A stretch of DNA of 64,000 nt from Enterobacter cloacae (lineage in GTDB: Bacteria > Pseudomonadota > Gammaproteobacteria > Enterobacterales > Enterobacteriaceae), in contig NZ_CP056117.1 in the NCBI RefSeq assembly GCF_013375935.1, positions 4,650,001 through 4,714,000 on the forward strand, given 5' to 3'. The notes under the pieces are model-generated. The model made no database searches, was not told the origin of the DNA, and saw only the letters and a program-made list of their open reading frames with translations. How positions within the stretch are numbered: position 1 is the first letter of the stretch; every line of letters starts with the position of its first letter. The translations under genes and the position numbers were made by a program. This document shows, piece by piece, positions 47,650 to 60,076 of the stretch.

Positions 47650-48027
47650 TCAGTGCTTTTGTTGCTTTTCATCAACCACCGGGATCCGCCACATAAAGAT
47701 CAGCAGACATGCCAGGATCGCCAGCAGCAGAATGCGTACCCACATCATTTTCACCAGCCATAGCGAGACGGCGAAGGTGATAAGTATGAAGACAATGGCG
47801 CGCGGCTTGGCTCCGGGCGGCATTGCCCGGTGTTTTTGCCAGTAGCGCAGGTAGCCGCCAAACCACGAGCGGTACAGCAGCCAGTGGTGAAAACGCGGCG
47901 ACGAGCGGGCGAAGCACCAGGCCGCCAGCAGGATAAACGGGGTGGTCGGCAGCAAGGGCAAAACCACGCCCAGCGTACCCAGCACTACCGCGAGCCAGCC
48001 AATGATGATTAAAATAGTACGCTGCAT
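47650..48027 (-). CDS. ybaN: Inner membrane protein YbaN (DUF454)
   Basis: A 125-residue protein of the DUF454 family with about four hydrophobic segments. The N-terminal half has the family pattern GWLAVVLGTLGVVLPLLPTT followed by FILLAAWCFARSSPRFHHWL. The function is unknown. The start at 48027 (MQRTILIII) equals the E. coli protein in length. It is divergent from priC. Confidence 0.9.
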   Translation of the reverse strand: MQRTILIIIGWLAVVLGTLGVVLPLLPTTPFILLAAWCFARSSPRFHHWLLYRSWFGGYLRYWQKHRAMPPGAKPRAIVFILITFAVSLWLVKMMWVRILLLAILACLLIFMWRIPVVDEKQQKH

Positions 48028-48077
48028 AATGCGAATCGTTATCAAACTGAACGGCTACTTTACCACTGGAGAGCGCA

Positions 48078-48605
48078 TTGAAAACAGCACTGCTTCTTGA
48101 GAAGCTGCAAAATCAGCTGATCGCTCTGCGCGCGCAGGCCACACCGCTGATGGGACATGCCACGCTGAAACCGCGCTTTGACCGACAGCTTTTCCGCACC
48201 CGCAGCACCGTCCTTCAGGATTACCTTGCTGAGGCGCAGACGAGCCTTGACGAGCTTCGCCATGCGGTTGAGGGTGAACAGCGGGAACAGGTGGCGTGGC
48301 TTGCGGAGCATCTGGCCGAGCAGATCGCTGCCCTGCATCGCGAAATCGCCGCCTGGTCGCTACGCGCCTGGGACAGCGCCTCGCCGGGCCTCGGCAAATG
48401 GCAGCGCAGGCGGCTGGAAAACCAGGAGTTTGAGCGCCGTTTGTATGAGATGAAGCGCGAGCGCGAATCCCGACTGAACGACAGCGAAACGCTGGAAGAG
48501 CAGCAGTTATTAATGCGTGAAATCAGCGCGCTGGAAGGCCGCATCGTCCGCTGCCGCCAGGCGCTGGATGAGATTGAACGCGTGATTGAACGCCTGACCC
48601 GTTAA
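48078..48605 (+). CDS. priC: Primosomal replication protein PriC
   Basis: A 175-residue, highly charged, mainly helical protein. PriC reloads DnaB helicase at stalled forks through the PriC-Rep pathway and binds SSB. The N-terminal segment [35 protein letters not shown] and the Arg/Glu-rich C-terminus are typical. It is followed after 14 bases by ybaM, so the two probably share a transcript. Confidence 0.92.
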   Translation: MKTALLLEKLQNQLIALRAQATPLMGHATLKPRFDRQLFRTRSTVLQDYLAEAQTSLDELRHAVEGEQREQVAWLAEHLAEQIAALHREIAAWSLRAWDSASPGLGKWQRRRLENQEFERRLYEMKRERESRLNDSETLEEQQLLMREISALEGRIVRCRQALDEIERVIERLTR

Positions 48606-48619
48606 CAGGAGCCACACTG

Positions 48620-48805
48620 ATGTCACTGGAAAATGCACCCGACGAGGTCAAGCTGGCCGTCGATTTAATTATGCTGCTGGAGAATCATGAGATCCCGGCG
48701 GAGACGGTGCTTAAAGCGCTGGAGATTGTGCGGCGCGATTTTGAGGGAAAGGTGAAGGCCGGTTGCCCTCACCCTAACCCTCTCCCACAGGGAGAGGGAA
48801 AATAG
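48620..48805 (+). CDS. ybaM: Small protein YbaM (RsmS) with a repeat-derived C-terminus
   Basis: A 61-residue protein. Residues 1-47 correspond to E. coli YbaM (RsmS): [20 protein letters not shown] and so on. The last dozen residues, [12 protein letters not shown], are encoded by a GGGAGAGGG-family repeat (48766-48798) and end in TAG just beyond it; E. coli has a short charged tail instead. In Pectobacterium and E. coli, RsmS/YbaM is linked to post-transcriptional control or cell-surface phenotypes; its molecular role is not clear. The stop is one base from the stop of the convergent mscK. Confidence 0.85.
   Translation: MSLENAPDEVKLAVDLIMLLENHEIPAETVLKALEIVRRDFEGKVKAGCPHPNPLPQGEGK
48766..48798. 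repeat. GGGAGAGGG-family repeat inside the 3' end of ybaM
   Basis: CCCTCACCCTAA followed by CCCTCTCCC (48778-48786), ACA, and GGGAGAGGG (48790-48798). It is the same element as that after ybcJ, but here it is translated as part of ybaM. Confidence 0.88.
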
Positions 48806-48806
48806 T

Positions 48807-51800
48807 TCAGGCGGGAGTCGGATCGTCACCCTTAATCTCGCGCTTCACTTCCGTATGTTCGTCACCTTTTTCGTTACGCAGGTGAACCTCCAGCTGGTTG
48901 AAGGCGATATTAATGTTGTTTTCACGGCACAGACGGTCAATGGTGCGGTTCAGCTCATCGACGGTATAGCTGCGGTCGCGCAGCTCGCGCACGTATAGGC
49001 GCAGCTCATGATCCAGCGTGCTTGGCCCGAAGGTGGTGAAGAACACGTCTGGCGCAGGATCGTGCATCACTTTCGGGTGCGTATTCGCCGCTTTCAGCAG
49101 TACCTCTTTGACCTTGTCCAGATCTGAGCCGTAGGCTACCCCAAGTCGGATCACCACGCGGGTGGTGGTGTCAGAGAGCGACCAGTTGATCAGACGCTCG
49201 GTCACAAAGGCTTTGTTCGGGATGATCACCTCTTTGCGATCGAAGTCGGTGATGGTGGTCGCACGAATACGGATCTTGCTGACGGTCCCGGAGAAGGTGC
49301 CGATGGTGACGGTATCGCCAATACGCACCGGACGTTCGAACAGGATTATCAGGCCAGACACAAAGTTACCGAAAATCTCCTGCAAGCCGAAGCCCAGGCC
49401 CACCGACAGCGCGGCCGCCAGCCACTGGAGCTTATCCCACGAGACGCCGAGCGAGCCGAATACCGTCATCGCCCCAACGATAATAATGACGTAATTAAGG
49501 ATGGTGGTAATGGCATACGACGCCCCCTGGCGCAGGTTCAGCCTTGAGAGCACCAGCACTTCCAGCAGACCCGGCAGGTTGCGAATCAACGCCCACGCAA
49601 CCACCGACGACACCAGCGCAAAAAGCAGGCTGCCCATGGTTACGCTTTTCATTACCGCCGCGCCCGCTTCGGTACCGTTGTACTGCCAGAGGGTAATACT
49701 GTCGAGATAGGCGAAGACGGTAATTAGATCAGACCAGATAGCCCAGAACATCACCGCAAACAGCGCGATCATCACCAGCATGGTGATACGCAGGGTTTGC
49801 TGGTTGACCTGCTCCAGCGCAATGGTCGGCTCCTCCTGCGGCTCGGCCCCTTCCGCCCCCTCTTTCACCTGATTCTGACGACGCGCAACGGCGCGGCGAT
49901 AGGCGATACGGCGCGCCGCCACGCTCAGGCCGCGCAGTACGGTCTGGTAGAGCAGGTTCCAGATAATGACCAGATAGACGGTTTCAATCCAGCGGCCGGA
50001 CAGGCGCAGCGTGGTATAGAAGTAGCCCGTTGCGGTGAGCACCATCAGTGCCAGCGGAACGATCGCCAGCACCGTCACGGTGAGCAGGCGAATATTGTGC
50101 GACTCTTTATCGCGCCAGCTGTCGCGGCACATCGGCCACATCAGGACGGCAATCAGCAGCAGGTTCAGCATGATCGCCAGCTGGCCCAGCACGTCGTCCA
50201 TTAAATGCAGCGGAGAAAGCTCCGCAACCACGGACCAGAAGTGCAGCGGCAGCAGCGCGAGGCTAATGCGCACAATCTGGCGACGCCAGTGGCTGGTGAG
50301 TTTCTCCGGCATGTTGAAGTGGCGAACGGCGACCCCGTCTTTTTCGAGCACTTTCCAGCACACGCCAAACACCAGCCAGAACAGCGCCAGCTTCTTGCTG
50401 AACGCCCACAATAGATCGCTGATATTAAGCTGCATGGTCAGCAGGATCAGCCCGGCGGCAAGGATGAGCAGGCAGACCGGCAGGGCTCGAACGAGATCGA
50501 TAAGGATCGCTTTCGGCGTGTGCAGCTGGCTGTCGTTACGCAGCTGCCCCACTTCCGAGGCCAGCTTCGCCTGGTACTGCTTCAGCCACTTCAAACGCCA
50601 GCGAATTAATCCGGCGATGAGCAATAGCGGCAGGCCAGCAAGGAAGGCAATCATCACCGCAGGCCAGGCTTTCTCCCAGTTCACGGTGATTTTCATGCCC
50701 TGGATCTGGGATTTCAGCGTTTCAGGGAAAGATTTAAACCAGTCCCAGTCCATCGGTTTATTGCTGTTCACCCAGAAAATCTGCTGGGTCAGGATCTCCT
50801 GCAAGCTTTTGGAGACGCTCACCAGCTGCTGCTGGTTTATTTGCAGGTTGATCGCCATCATCAGCTGGTTGCCCAGCTGCTTGTTGAGCTGATCCAGCAG
50901 TTCGCGGCGCATATCCACCACCTGCAACAGCGCGTCGTGAACCTCTGCGTTCACTTCACCTGAATGGCCCTCCTCCACTTTGGCGACGAACGCGTCGGTC
51001 TGGAAAAGCGCATCGCGCTGCTGGTTGATGTCAAACTGTTCAAGGCGCAAATCCGCAATGCGGTTGGTCATGTCTTCCAGCTCGTCGGCGGACGGCAGCG
51101 TCTGCTGCTGCTGGTAAAGAATACGCGACAGCAGCAGGCTGCCCTTCAGAACGGCAATCTGCTCCTTAACGTTGCGCTCGGCCTGCAAGGCGCGATCCAG
51201 CCAGTTTTTGACTTTGATATTCTGCTGCACCAGGGTGCTGCCGTTTTCCGTCGCCTGAATCAGACGCTCGCTGAGCTGATGGTTAATCTCCAGCTCCTGC
51301 TTCACCAGCGGGTTGGCCTGAATGCGCGCCGTTTCATCCGGCGAGACCGCCTCCTGCGCCGTTTTTTCTGTGAGCGTCAGGCGCTTGCTGTTCACCGCTT
51401 CCTGCAGCAGCTGGAGCTGATGCTCAAGCCGGTTGATGTTAGCGGTCACGTAGTCACGCTGCTTTTGCAGCGCGTCCTGCAATACGGTATTGCCTTCCAG
51501 GCTCTTACGCTGCTGTTCAATCTCAGCATTGAGCAGCGTTTGCTGAATGGTCAGCAACGTTTGCTGCGTCGGGCGGAGCGACCCTTCCCCAACGGTGGTG
51601 CCGTTCAGACGGTTACGAATTTGCTGTAGCTGCTGCGACGCGGAATACATCGCGTTCTGCACGCGCTCCGGCTGGGTTTGCAGGGAAACCAGCTGGCTGT
51701 TGTAGGTTGAAAGATCGGACTGGGCCGTTTGCAGATCGTCCAGCAGCTGCGCCACGCGCGACTCAAGCTGGCGCAATGACAGCGTGGCGAGCGTTTTCCG

Positions 51801-52154
51801 GGTCTCTTCGTCATTATCGACGTCGCTGAGCGCGCTTAGGGCCTCGGTGGCCTTGCGCATGTTTTCCGGCGCCTGAGCAACCTTCTGGCGCAGCTGGGCC
51901 GTTTCGGTTTTTATGCGTTCGATCTTATCAAGCGTATCCAGAGTTTCCGTCAGATCCTGCTGAACGAGTTTGTCCTGGGCGGTGAGATCTTTCTGCTTAT
52001 TCAGGGTGTCGAGTTGCGACTGGACCTCGGCACGGGTGGGAACGTCACTGCCGTTGTCTGCACGGGCGTATGAATGCGGTGCGGCTGCAAAGAAAAACAG
52101 CAGGATCAAAAAAACGGCCAGAACAGGATGTTTCGAGCGATTGGTGTGCAGCAT
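48807..52154 (-). CDS. mscK: Potassium-dependent mechanosensitive channel MscK (KefA)
   Basis: A 1115-residue channel of the MscS superfamily (1120 in E. coli). It has a signal peptide (ending near YARA), a long periplasmic coiled-coil region (about 40-480) rich in Gln and Leu, about eleven membrane helices and the C-terminal MscS pore (YAITTILNYVIIIVGAMTVFGSLGVSWDKLQWLAAALSVG, then GFGLQEIFGNFVSG). It opens under membrane tension and is modulated by external K+. The start at 52154 (MLHTNRSKHP) fits the family; the frame runs on upstream through the acrR 3' end. Confidence 0.95.
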   Translation of the reverse strand: MLHTNRSKHPVLAVFLILLFFFAAAPHSYARADNGSDVPTRAEVQSQLDTLNKQKDLTAQDKLVQQDLTETLDTLDKIERIKTETAQLRQKVAQAPENMRKATEALSALSDVDNDEETRKTLATLSLRQLESRVAQLLDDLQTAQSDLSTYNSQLVSLQTQPERVQNAMYSASQQLQQIRNRLNGTTVGEGSLRPTQQTLLTIQQTLLNAEIEQQRKSLEGNTVLQDALQKQRDYVTANINRLEHQLQLLQEAVNSKRLTLTEKTAQEAVSPDETARIQANPLVKQELEINHQLSERLIQATENGSTLVQQNIKVKNWLDRALQAERNVKEQIAVLKGSLLLSRILYQQQQTLPSADELEDMTNRIADLRLEQFDINQQRDALFQTDAFVAKVEEGHSGEVNAEVHDALLQVVDMRRELLDQLNKQLGNQLMMAINLQINQQQLVSVSKSLQEILTQQIFWVNSNKPMDWDWFKSFPETLKSQIQGMKITVNWEKAWPAVMIAFLAGLPLLLIAGLIRWRLKWLKQYQAKLASEVGQLRNDSQLHTPKAILIDLVRALPVCLLILAAGLILLTMQLNISDLLWAFSKKLALFWLVFGVCWKVLEKDGVAVRHFNMPEKLTSHWRRQIVRISLALLPLHFWSVVAELSPLHLMDDVLGQLAIMLNLLLIAVLMWPMCRDSWRDKESHNIRLLTVTVLAIVPLALMVLTATGYFYTTLRLSGRWIETVYLVIIWNLLYQTVLRGLSVAARRIAYRRAVARRQNQVKEGAEGAEPQEEPTIALEQVNQQTLRITMLVMIALFAVMFWAIWSDLITVFAYLDSITLWQYNGTEAGAAVMKSVTMGSLLFALVSSVVAWALIRNLPGLLEVLVLSRLNLRQGASYAITTILNYVIIIVGAMTVFGSLGVSWDKLQWLAAALSVGLGFGLQEIFGNFVSGLIILFERPVRIGDTVTIGTFSGTVSKIRIRATTITDFDRKEVIIPNKAFVTERLINWSLSDTTTRVVIRLGVAYGSDLDKVKEVLLKAANTHPKVMHDPAPDVFFTTFGPSTLDHELRLYVRELRDRSYTVDELNRTIDRLCRENNINIAFNQLEVHLRNEKGDEHTEVKREIKGDDPTPA

Positions 52155-52267
52155 AGTCGTGAATGTGATCTGAGAAATGACCGAAAATAGTCGGGCGTGA
52201 AGAATATCACGCCCGACTGAAGCAGAATAGTACGACGGAAAGGGTCTGCGAATTTTCTCAGGCGCGA

Positions 52268-52921
52268 TCAGGCAGAATGCTGAGGATGCTTGCCCTGAAG
52301 GGTCGGACAGAGCCGGCACATCTCCAGGAATATCTCGACGTAGCTGCGCGCCTCCGCGTGCAGATCGAACGACTGCGGCGCGAAAAGCCAGTTTTCCATC
52401 AGGCCGGAAATATAGCTGCGCATCAGGATCGCTGCCCTGCGGGTCAGCAGCGTGGCGGGAAGCATGTCGGCCTGCATGCATTCCGTGAGAACCTGCTCGA
52501 TGCGATCGTAGCTTTCCAGACACAGGTCGCGCTGCGCCTGCTGGACCACCGCCATTTCGCCAACGAACTCACATTTATGAAAGATGATTTCCATCATCAG
52601 ACGGCGACGCTCTTCAACAACTGTCGCTTCAAGGATATATACTAGAATTTCTCTTAGCACTGAGAGTGGATCATGAGGGAATTTTGCCCGATACTCACTC
52701 TCAAGATCGCTAATGCTGGACTCTGAAAGCTCCCAGATTTCACCGAACAGATCTGACTTGTCTTTAAAATGCCAGTAAATCGCTCCCCGCGTGACGCCCG
52801 CGGCCTGAGCAATCTGTGCCAGCGAGGTTGACGAAACACCCTGCTGTGAGAACAAACGCATTGCCACATCCAGAATGTGTTGTCGGGTTTCCAGCGCTTG
52901 TTGTTTGGTTTTTCGTGCCAT
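52268..52921 (-). CDS. acrR: TetR-family repressor AcrR
   Basis: A 217-residue repressor of acrAB. The N-terminal helix-turn-helix ([42 protein letters not shown]) is intact; the C-terminal ligand domain is the usual AcrR length, ending in a variable tail. It is divergent from acrA and the operator at 52950 lies between them. The reading frame shows no disruption, in contrast to acrB. Confidence 0.96.
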   Translation of the reverse strand: MARKTKQQALETRQHILDVAMRLFSQQGVSSTSLAQIAQAAGVTRGAIYWHFKDKSDLFGEIWELSESSISDLESEYRAKFPHDPLSVLREILVYILEATVVEERRRLMMEIIFHKCEFVGEMAVVQQAQRDLCLESYDRIEQVLTECMQADMLPATLLTRRAAILMRSYISGLMENWLFAPQSFDLHAEARSYVEIFLEMCRLCPTLQGKHPQHSA

Positions 52922-52949
52922 ACGTTGATGAATTTACAGGAGTCAGATT

Positions 52950-52973
52950 TACATACATTTATGAATGTATGTA
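52950..52973. promoter_or_regulatory. AcrR operator in the acrR-acrA intergenic region
   Basis: A 24-base palindrome with perfect arms TACATACATT (52950-52959) and AATGTATGTA (52964-52973) around TATG. It is identical in pattern to the E. coli AcrR site and controls both acrR and acrAB. Confidence 0.92.
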
Positions 52974-53062
52974 CCATAGCATGACGATAATATAAACGCA
53001 GCAATGGGTTTTTAGACTCAGGACCCTTGATCAATTTGAAATCGGACACTCGAGGTTTACAT

Positions 53063-54256
53063 ATGAACAAAAACAGAGGGTTAACGCCTCTGGCGGTCGT
53101 TCTGATGCTCTCAGGCAGCTTAGCGCTTACAGGATGTGACGACAAACAGGCTCAACAAGGAGCGGAGCAGGTGCCAGAAGTTGGCGTCGTGACGCTCAAA
53201 TCCGAACCTCTCCAGATCACAACAGAACTACCGGGCCGCACCAGCGCTTACCGCATTGCGGAAGTGCGTCCTCAGGTGAGCGGCATCATCCTGAAACGTA
53301 ACTTCACCGAAGGCGGTGATGTGAAAGCAGGTGAGTCTCTGTATCAGATTGATCCAGCAACCTACCAGGCGTCTTATGAGAGCGCTAAAGGCGATTTGGC
53401 GAAAGCAGAAGCGGCAGCCAAAATTTCGCAGCTGACGTTGAATCGTTACAAGAAACTGCTCGGCACGCAGTACATCAGTCAGCAGGATTACGATACTGCA
53501 CTGGCCGATGCACAGCAGACCAATGCGGCCGTTGTGGCAGCGAAAGCGGCGGTAGAAACCGCGCGCATTAACCTGGCCTACACCAAAGTGACCTCCCCTA
53601 TCAGCGGTCGCATTGGTAAGTCCGCCGTCACCGAAGGTGCGCTGGTACAAAACGGCCAAACCAACGCGCTGGCCACCGTGCAGCAGCTTGACCCGATCTA
53701 CGTTGACGTCACGCAGTCCAGTAACGATTTCCTGCGTCTGAAACAGGAACTCGCCAGCGGCCAGCTGAAACAGGAAAACGGCAAAGCCAAAGTTGAGCTG
53801 GTTACCAACGACGGTATCAAGTTCTCACAGACCGGCACACTGGAATTTTCTGATGTGACCGTCGATCAGACCACCGGCTCAATCACTATCCGGGCCATTT
53901 TCCCGAATCCGGATAAAACGCTGCTGCCGGGTATGTTCGTACGCGCCCGCCTTGAAGAAGGGACTAACCCAACCGCACTGCTGGTTCCTCAGCAGGGTGT
54001 GACCCGTACGCCACGCGGCGATGCGAGCGCGCTGGTTGTGGGTGCCGATAACAAAGTCGAAACGCGCAATATCACTGCAACGCAGGCGATTGGCGACAAG
54101 TGGCTGGTGACGAAAGGTCTGAAAGATGGCGATCGCGTGATTATTACTGGTTTGCAAAAAGTTCGTCCTGGCGCGCAGGTAAAAGCGCAGGAAGTGAAAT
54201 CTGACGACAAACAACAAGCGTCTGCCGCTGGCCAGTCAGAACAAACCAAGTCTTAA
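53063..54256 (+). CDS. acrA: Multidrug efflux periplasmic adaptor lipoprotein AcrA
   Basis: A 397-residue membrane fusion protein, the same length as in E. coli. The lipobox LTGC places the lipidated cysteine at about residue 25. It has a lipoyl domain, an alpha-helical hairpin (about 100-170) that meets TolC, and beta-barrel and membrane-proximal domains. It bridges AcrB and TolC. The start at 53063 (MNKNRGLTPL) follows the family. The gene is intact, but its partner acrB downstream is interrupted. Confidence 0.96.
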   Translation: MNKNRGLTPLAVVLMLSGSLALTGCDDKQAQQGAEQVPEVGVVTLKSEPLQITTELPGRTSAYRIAEVRPQVSGIILKRNFTEGGDVKAGESLYQIDPATYQASYESAKGDLAKAEAAAKISQLTLNRYKKLLGTQYISQQDYDTALADAQQTNAAVVAAKAAVETARINLAYTKVTSPISGRIGKSAVTEGALVQNGQTNALATVQQLDPIYVDVTQSSNDFLRLKQELASGQLKQENGKAKVELVTNDGIKFSQTGTLEFSDVTVDQTTGSITIRAIFPNPDKTLLPGMFVRARLEEGTNPTALLVPQQGVTRTPRGDASALVVGADNKVETRNITATQAIGDKWLVTKGLKDGDRVIITGLQKVRPGAQVKAQEVKSDDKQQASAAGQSEQTKS

Positions 54257-54275
54257 CTTAAACAGGAGCCGTTAA

Positions 54276-57425
<3,150 letters not shown>

Positions 57426-57442
57426 TACCGGTTTCACATGAT

Positions 57443-57468
57443 AAAAAGGCCGCATTTGCGGCCTTTTT
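57443..57468 (+). terminator. Rho-independent terminator after acrB
   Basis: Stem AAAAAGGCCGC (57443-57453) and GCGGCCTTTTT (57458-57468) around a 4-base loop, with the run of five Ts as the U tract. It lies 18 bases after the acrB stop. Confidence 0.92.
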
Positions 57469-57934
57469 CATTTTCAGAAAAATTCATAAAATAGACTTAT
57501 TGTGGTTTTATTTATTTTCACCCGTCCTGATAAGTCTTATCATAATAATCCGATAAGCTAATCGTAGAATTCAGCGTTGTTTTATTATCAATTCATCGCC
57601 TAAAATATTCGGACAATTCCTAAACCATCGTAAATACCGAAGATATCTGAATCCGGACTTCAAATGAAACGTTGCGCTAACTCAATGAATCTTAAGGAAC
57701 GGATTAAAAAAAGTGTTTTCTAGGATAAAATTGTTCGCGTTAGTGGCCACATTTGCGTAAGCGCTCGCAGGGTAACGTTTTAATTGTAATTTTTCGTAAT
57801 AGCGCGATGAAATCTTGATCAGAGTGGCTTATAGTTAGAGTTATCAGGAACACAGCACCCGTGTGGCTAAGTAAGTTGTATCCATCCCGACATGATGTTC
57901 GGTGAGTAAGAAATCACTCAAAAGGGGATGCGCT
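57469..57934. promoter_or_regulatory. AT-rich leader region upstream of tomB-hha
   Basis: A non-coding stretch of 466 bases, clearly AT-rich, holding the tomB-hha promoter. A perfect palindrome TGATAAG-T-CTTATCA lies at 57528-57542 and a further CGATAAG copy follows at about 57551. No small open frame with a ribosome binding site is apparent. The tomB ribosome binding site is AAAGGGG. Curvature and H-NS binding are plausible given Hha's role, but inferred. Confidence 0.55.
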
Positions 57935-58309
57935 ATGGACGAGTACTCGCCAAAAAGGCATGATATCGCGCAGTTGAAATTTCTCTGCGAATCCTTGTAC
58001 CATGACTGCCTCGCCAACCTTGATGAAAGTAACCATGGCTGGGTGAACGATCCAACGTCTGCTATCAACTTACAGCTAAACGAGCTGATTGAGCATATCG
58101 CGACCTTCGCACTTAATTATAAAATTAAGTACAATGAAGATAATAAGTTGATAGAACAAATTGATGAATACCTGGACGACACCTTTATGTTGTTCAGCAG
58201 CTACGGCATTAACGCACAGGATTTGCAGAAATGGCGTAAATCAGGAAACCGTCTATTTCGCTGCTTCACGAATGTCAGCAGAGCTAATCCGGTTAGTCTT
58301 TCCTGTTAA
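57935..58309 (+). CDS. tomB: Hha toxicity modulator TomB
   Basis: A 124-residue small acidic protein, the same length as E. coli TomB (YbaJ). It antagonises Hha and is described as the antitoxin of a TomB-Hha pair that affects biofilm and fimbrial expression. The start at 57935 (MDEYSPKRHD) has a strong ribosome binding site; a frame starting 33 bases upstream is discarded. Its conserved cysteine region and mostly helical composition are visible. It lies 27 bases before hha. Confidence 0.95.
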   Translation: MDEYSPKRHDIAQLKFLCESLYHDCLANLDESNHGWVNDPTSAINLQLNELIEHIATFALNYKIKYNEDNKLIEQIDEYLDDTFMLFSSYGINAQDLQKWRKSGNRLFRCFTNVSRANPVSLSC

Positions 58310-58336
58310 AATTATTACAAATACTAAGGTGAATTT

Positions 58337-58555
58337 ATGTCTGATAAACCATTAACTAAAGTCGATTATTTGATGCGCCTGCGACGCTGTCAGTCAATTG
58401 ACACGCTCGAACGCGTTATAGAAAAAAATAAATATGAGCTGTCTGATAATGAACTGGCTGTATTTTATTCAGCCGCCGACCATCGTCTTGCAGAACTGAC
58501 GATGAATAAACTGTATGACAAGATCCCCTCTTCGGTATGGAAGTTTGTCCGTTAA
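58337..58555 (+). CDS. hha: Haemolysin expression modulator Hha
   Basis: A 72-residue all-helical protein ([32 protein letters not shown] start) that binds H-NS and helps silence horizontally acquired and virulence genes. It is almost identical to E. coli Hha. It is cotranscribed with tomB; the ribosome binding site is AAGGTG. Confidence 0.97.
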   Translation: MSDKPLTKVDYLMRLRRCQSIDTLERVIEKNKYELSDNELAVFYSAADHRLAELTMNKLYDKIPSSVWKFVR

Positions 58556-58672
58556 TCCCTGAAGAGGCAGCAAAGGCATTACGACCATTGTTAAGCTGAA
58601 TTTACCTTTCGAATTACGCTTCACGTGCAAAAGCCAGGCTCCCGTGTAAAACGTCTGTACCCGCAATAATGT

Positions 58673-58711
58673 TGTGACTTCCGTCACAGCCATTTTTAGG
58701 GAACGTTCCCT
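58673..58711. promoter_or_regulatory. Two palindromes upstream of maa
   Basis: TGTGAC-TTCC-GTCACA (58673-58688) is a perfect inverted repeat with a 4-base centre. Ten bases later AGGGAACGTTCCCT (58698-58711) is a perfect 14-base palindrome with a central CG. Both lie in the 207-base gap between hha and maa, the second 51 bases before the maa start. They look like transcription-factor sites; I cannot name the regulators. Confidence 0.6.
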
Positions 58712-58762
58712 TTCTGGTTAATCCTCATTACGCTACGTAAAACGATCCCAGAGAGGTTTCCC

Positions 58763-59314
58763 ATGAGTGAAGAAAAACAGAAGATGATTGCGGGTCAATA
58801 TTACCGCCCTGGCGATAACACGCTGAGGTCAGACCGTTTACGCGCGCGTCATCTTGTTCACCGCTATAATCATACCGCGCCCGATCAGAAAGCCGAGCGT
58901 AGCGCGCTGCTGGCCGAGCTGCTGGGGCAAAGTGAAGGTGCCTACATCGAGCCGAGCTTCCGCTGCGATTACGGCTATAACATCTATCTGGGTAAAAATT
59001 TTTACGCCAACTTCGACTGCGTCATTCTCGACGTCTGCCCTGTTCATATTGGTGATAACTGTATGCTCGCGCCGGGTGTCCATATTTATACTGCCACCCA
59101 TCCTCTGGATGCGGCCGAACGCAACAGCGGGCTTGAGTACGGTAAGCCGGTCACGATTGGGCATAACGTGTGGATCGGCGGGCGTGCGGTTATTAACCCG
59201 GGCGTGACGATTGGTGATAATGCGGTTGTGGCCTCCGGGGCCGTGGTGACCAAAAGCGTGCCGGCCAATGCCGTCGTGGGCGGGAATCCGGCGAAAATCA
59301 TAAAAATGCTCTAA
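58763..59314 (+). CDS. maa: Maltose O-acetyltransferase Maa
   Basis: A 183-residue hexapeptide-repeat acetyltransferase that acetylates maltose and glucose with acetyl-CoA. The left-handed beta helix begins near residue 75 ([29 protein letters not shown]) and includes the catalytic His in [22 protein letters not shown]. It ends in [13 protein letters not shown]. The length equals E. coli Maa. The gene stands alone after hha. Confidence 0.95.
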   Translation: MSEEKQKMIAGQYYRPGDNTLRSDRLRARHLVHRYNHTAPDQKAERSALLAELLGQSEGAYIEPSFRCDYGYNIYLGKNFYANFDCVILDVCPVHIGDNCMLAPGVHIYTATHPLDAAERNSGLEYGKPVTIGHNVWIGGRAVINPGVTIGDNAVVASGAVVTKSVPANAVVGGNPAKIIKML

Positions 59315-59430
59315 ACGTTCCCTGAGTAACTGTTATGCATTTTCCCGGCATAACTGTTACTTTCTTCGCGCAGATCCCTCTCATAAAATAGGCAGATCAC
59401 CTGTATTTTCAACAATCATAAAGGCAAAAA

Positions 59431-59898
59431 ATGACCGAGATACAGCGCCTGCTCATCGCCACCATCGACGATCTTAATATTCGCGAAAAACGTGACAACC
59501 GCCCGCGCTTTAGCATCAGCTTTATTCGTAAGCATCCCGGTTTGTTTGTCGGCATGTATGCAGCCTGGCTGGCAACGCTTATCGTGATGCTGAGGTCCGA
59601 CACGCTGGCAGATTCCGTCTGGCTGCTGGTTGTGCTGTTCGTGGTGTTTAACGCGTTCTTCTTTTTCGACGTCAATCCGCGTTACCGGTATGAAGACATC
59701 GACGTACTCGATTTCCGCGTGTGCTACAACGGGGAATGGTATAACACGCGCTATGTGCCGCCTGAACTTATCGACACCATAATGCGCTCACCTTCAGTCG
59801 AACCCGGTCTTAAGGAAAAGCTGAAAAAAATGGTTTCGACCAAAGGTGAACTCTCGTTTTATGACGTTTTCACGCTCTCCCGCCCTGCCAACGGCTAG
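59431..59898 (+). CDS. ylaC: Inner membrane protein YlaC
   Basis: A 155-residue protein with two hydrophobic helices (about residues 40-58 and 65-85) between soluble segments; the C-terminal half ([26 protein letters not shown]) is highly conserved. The function is unknown. The ribosome binding site is AAAGG. A strong terminator lies shortly after its stop. Confidence 0.9.
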   Translation: MTEIQRLLIATIDDLNIREKRDNRPRFSISFIRKHPGLFVGMYAAWLATLIVMLRSDTLADSVWLLVVLFVVFNAFFFFDVNPRYRYEDIDVLDFRVCYNGEWYNTRYVPPELIDTIMRSPSVEPGLKEKLKKMVSTKGELSFYDVFTLSRPANG

Positions 59899-59917
59899 CG
59901 GGACCCTCCCTGGAAGA

Positions 59918-59948
59918 GGCGCTAAGCGTTCGTTTAGCGCCTTTTTTT
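59918..59948 (+). terminator. Rho-independent terminator after ylaC, overlapping the rpmJ2 end
   Basis: Stem GGCGCTAA (59918-59925) and TTAGCGCC (59934-59941) with a loop of 8 bases, then seven Ts (59942-59948). Its second arm and U tract overlap the last codons and stop of rpmJ2 on the other strand, so one sequence serves both. Confidence 0.88.
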
Positions 59949-60074
59949 ACCCCCCTGAACCGCTTTAAAGCGCGGGTTGGATTTGCAAATAACGTACAGA
60001 CGCCCTTTGCGCTTCACGATCTGACAGTCAGGATGGCGCTGTTTTGCGCTGCGCAGCGAGTTAAGTACCTGCAT
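59934..60074 (-). CDS. rpmJ2: Zinc-independent 50S ribosomal protein L36 paralogue (RpmJ2/YkgO)
   Basis: A 46-residue paralogue of L36, starting [20 protein letters not shown] and ending AVQGGKKRR. It keeps only scattered cysteines instead of the CxxC...C...H zinc ribbon, so it is the zinc-free form used under zinc starvation. It begins 2 bases after the rpmE2 stop. It is too short to be found by a length-filtered gene search. Expression is expected from the Zur-controlled promoter before rpmE2. Confidence 0.93.
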   Translation of the reverse strand: MQVLNSLRSAKQRHPDCQIVKRKGRLYVICKSNPRFKAVQGGKKRR

Positions 60075-60076
60075 GG

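Noticed and set aside
52155..52523. An N-terminal extension of mscK by 123 codons
   Set aside because: It overlaps the acrR 3' end and lacks the signal peptide seen at the 52154 start.
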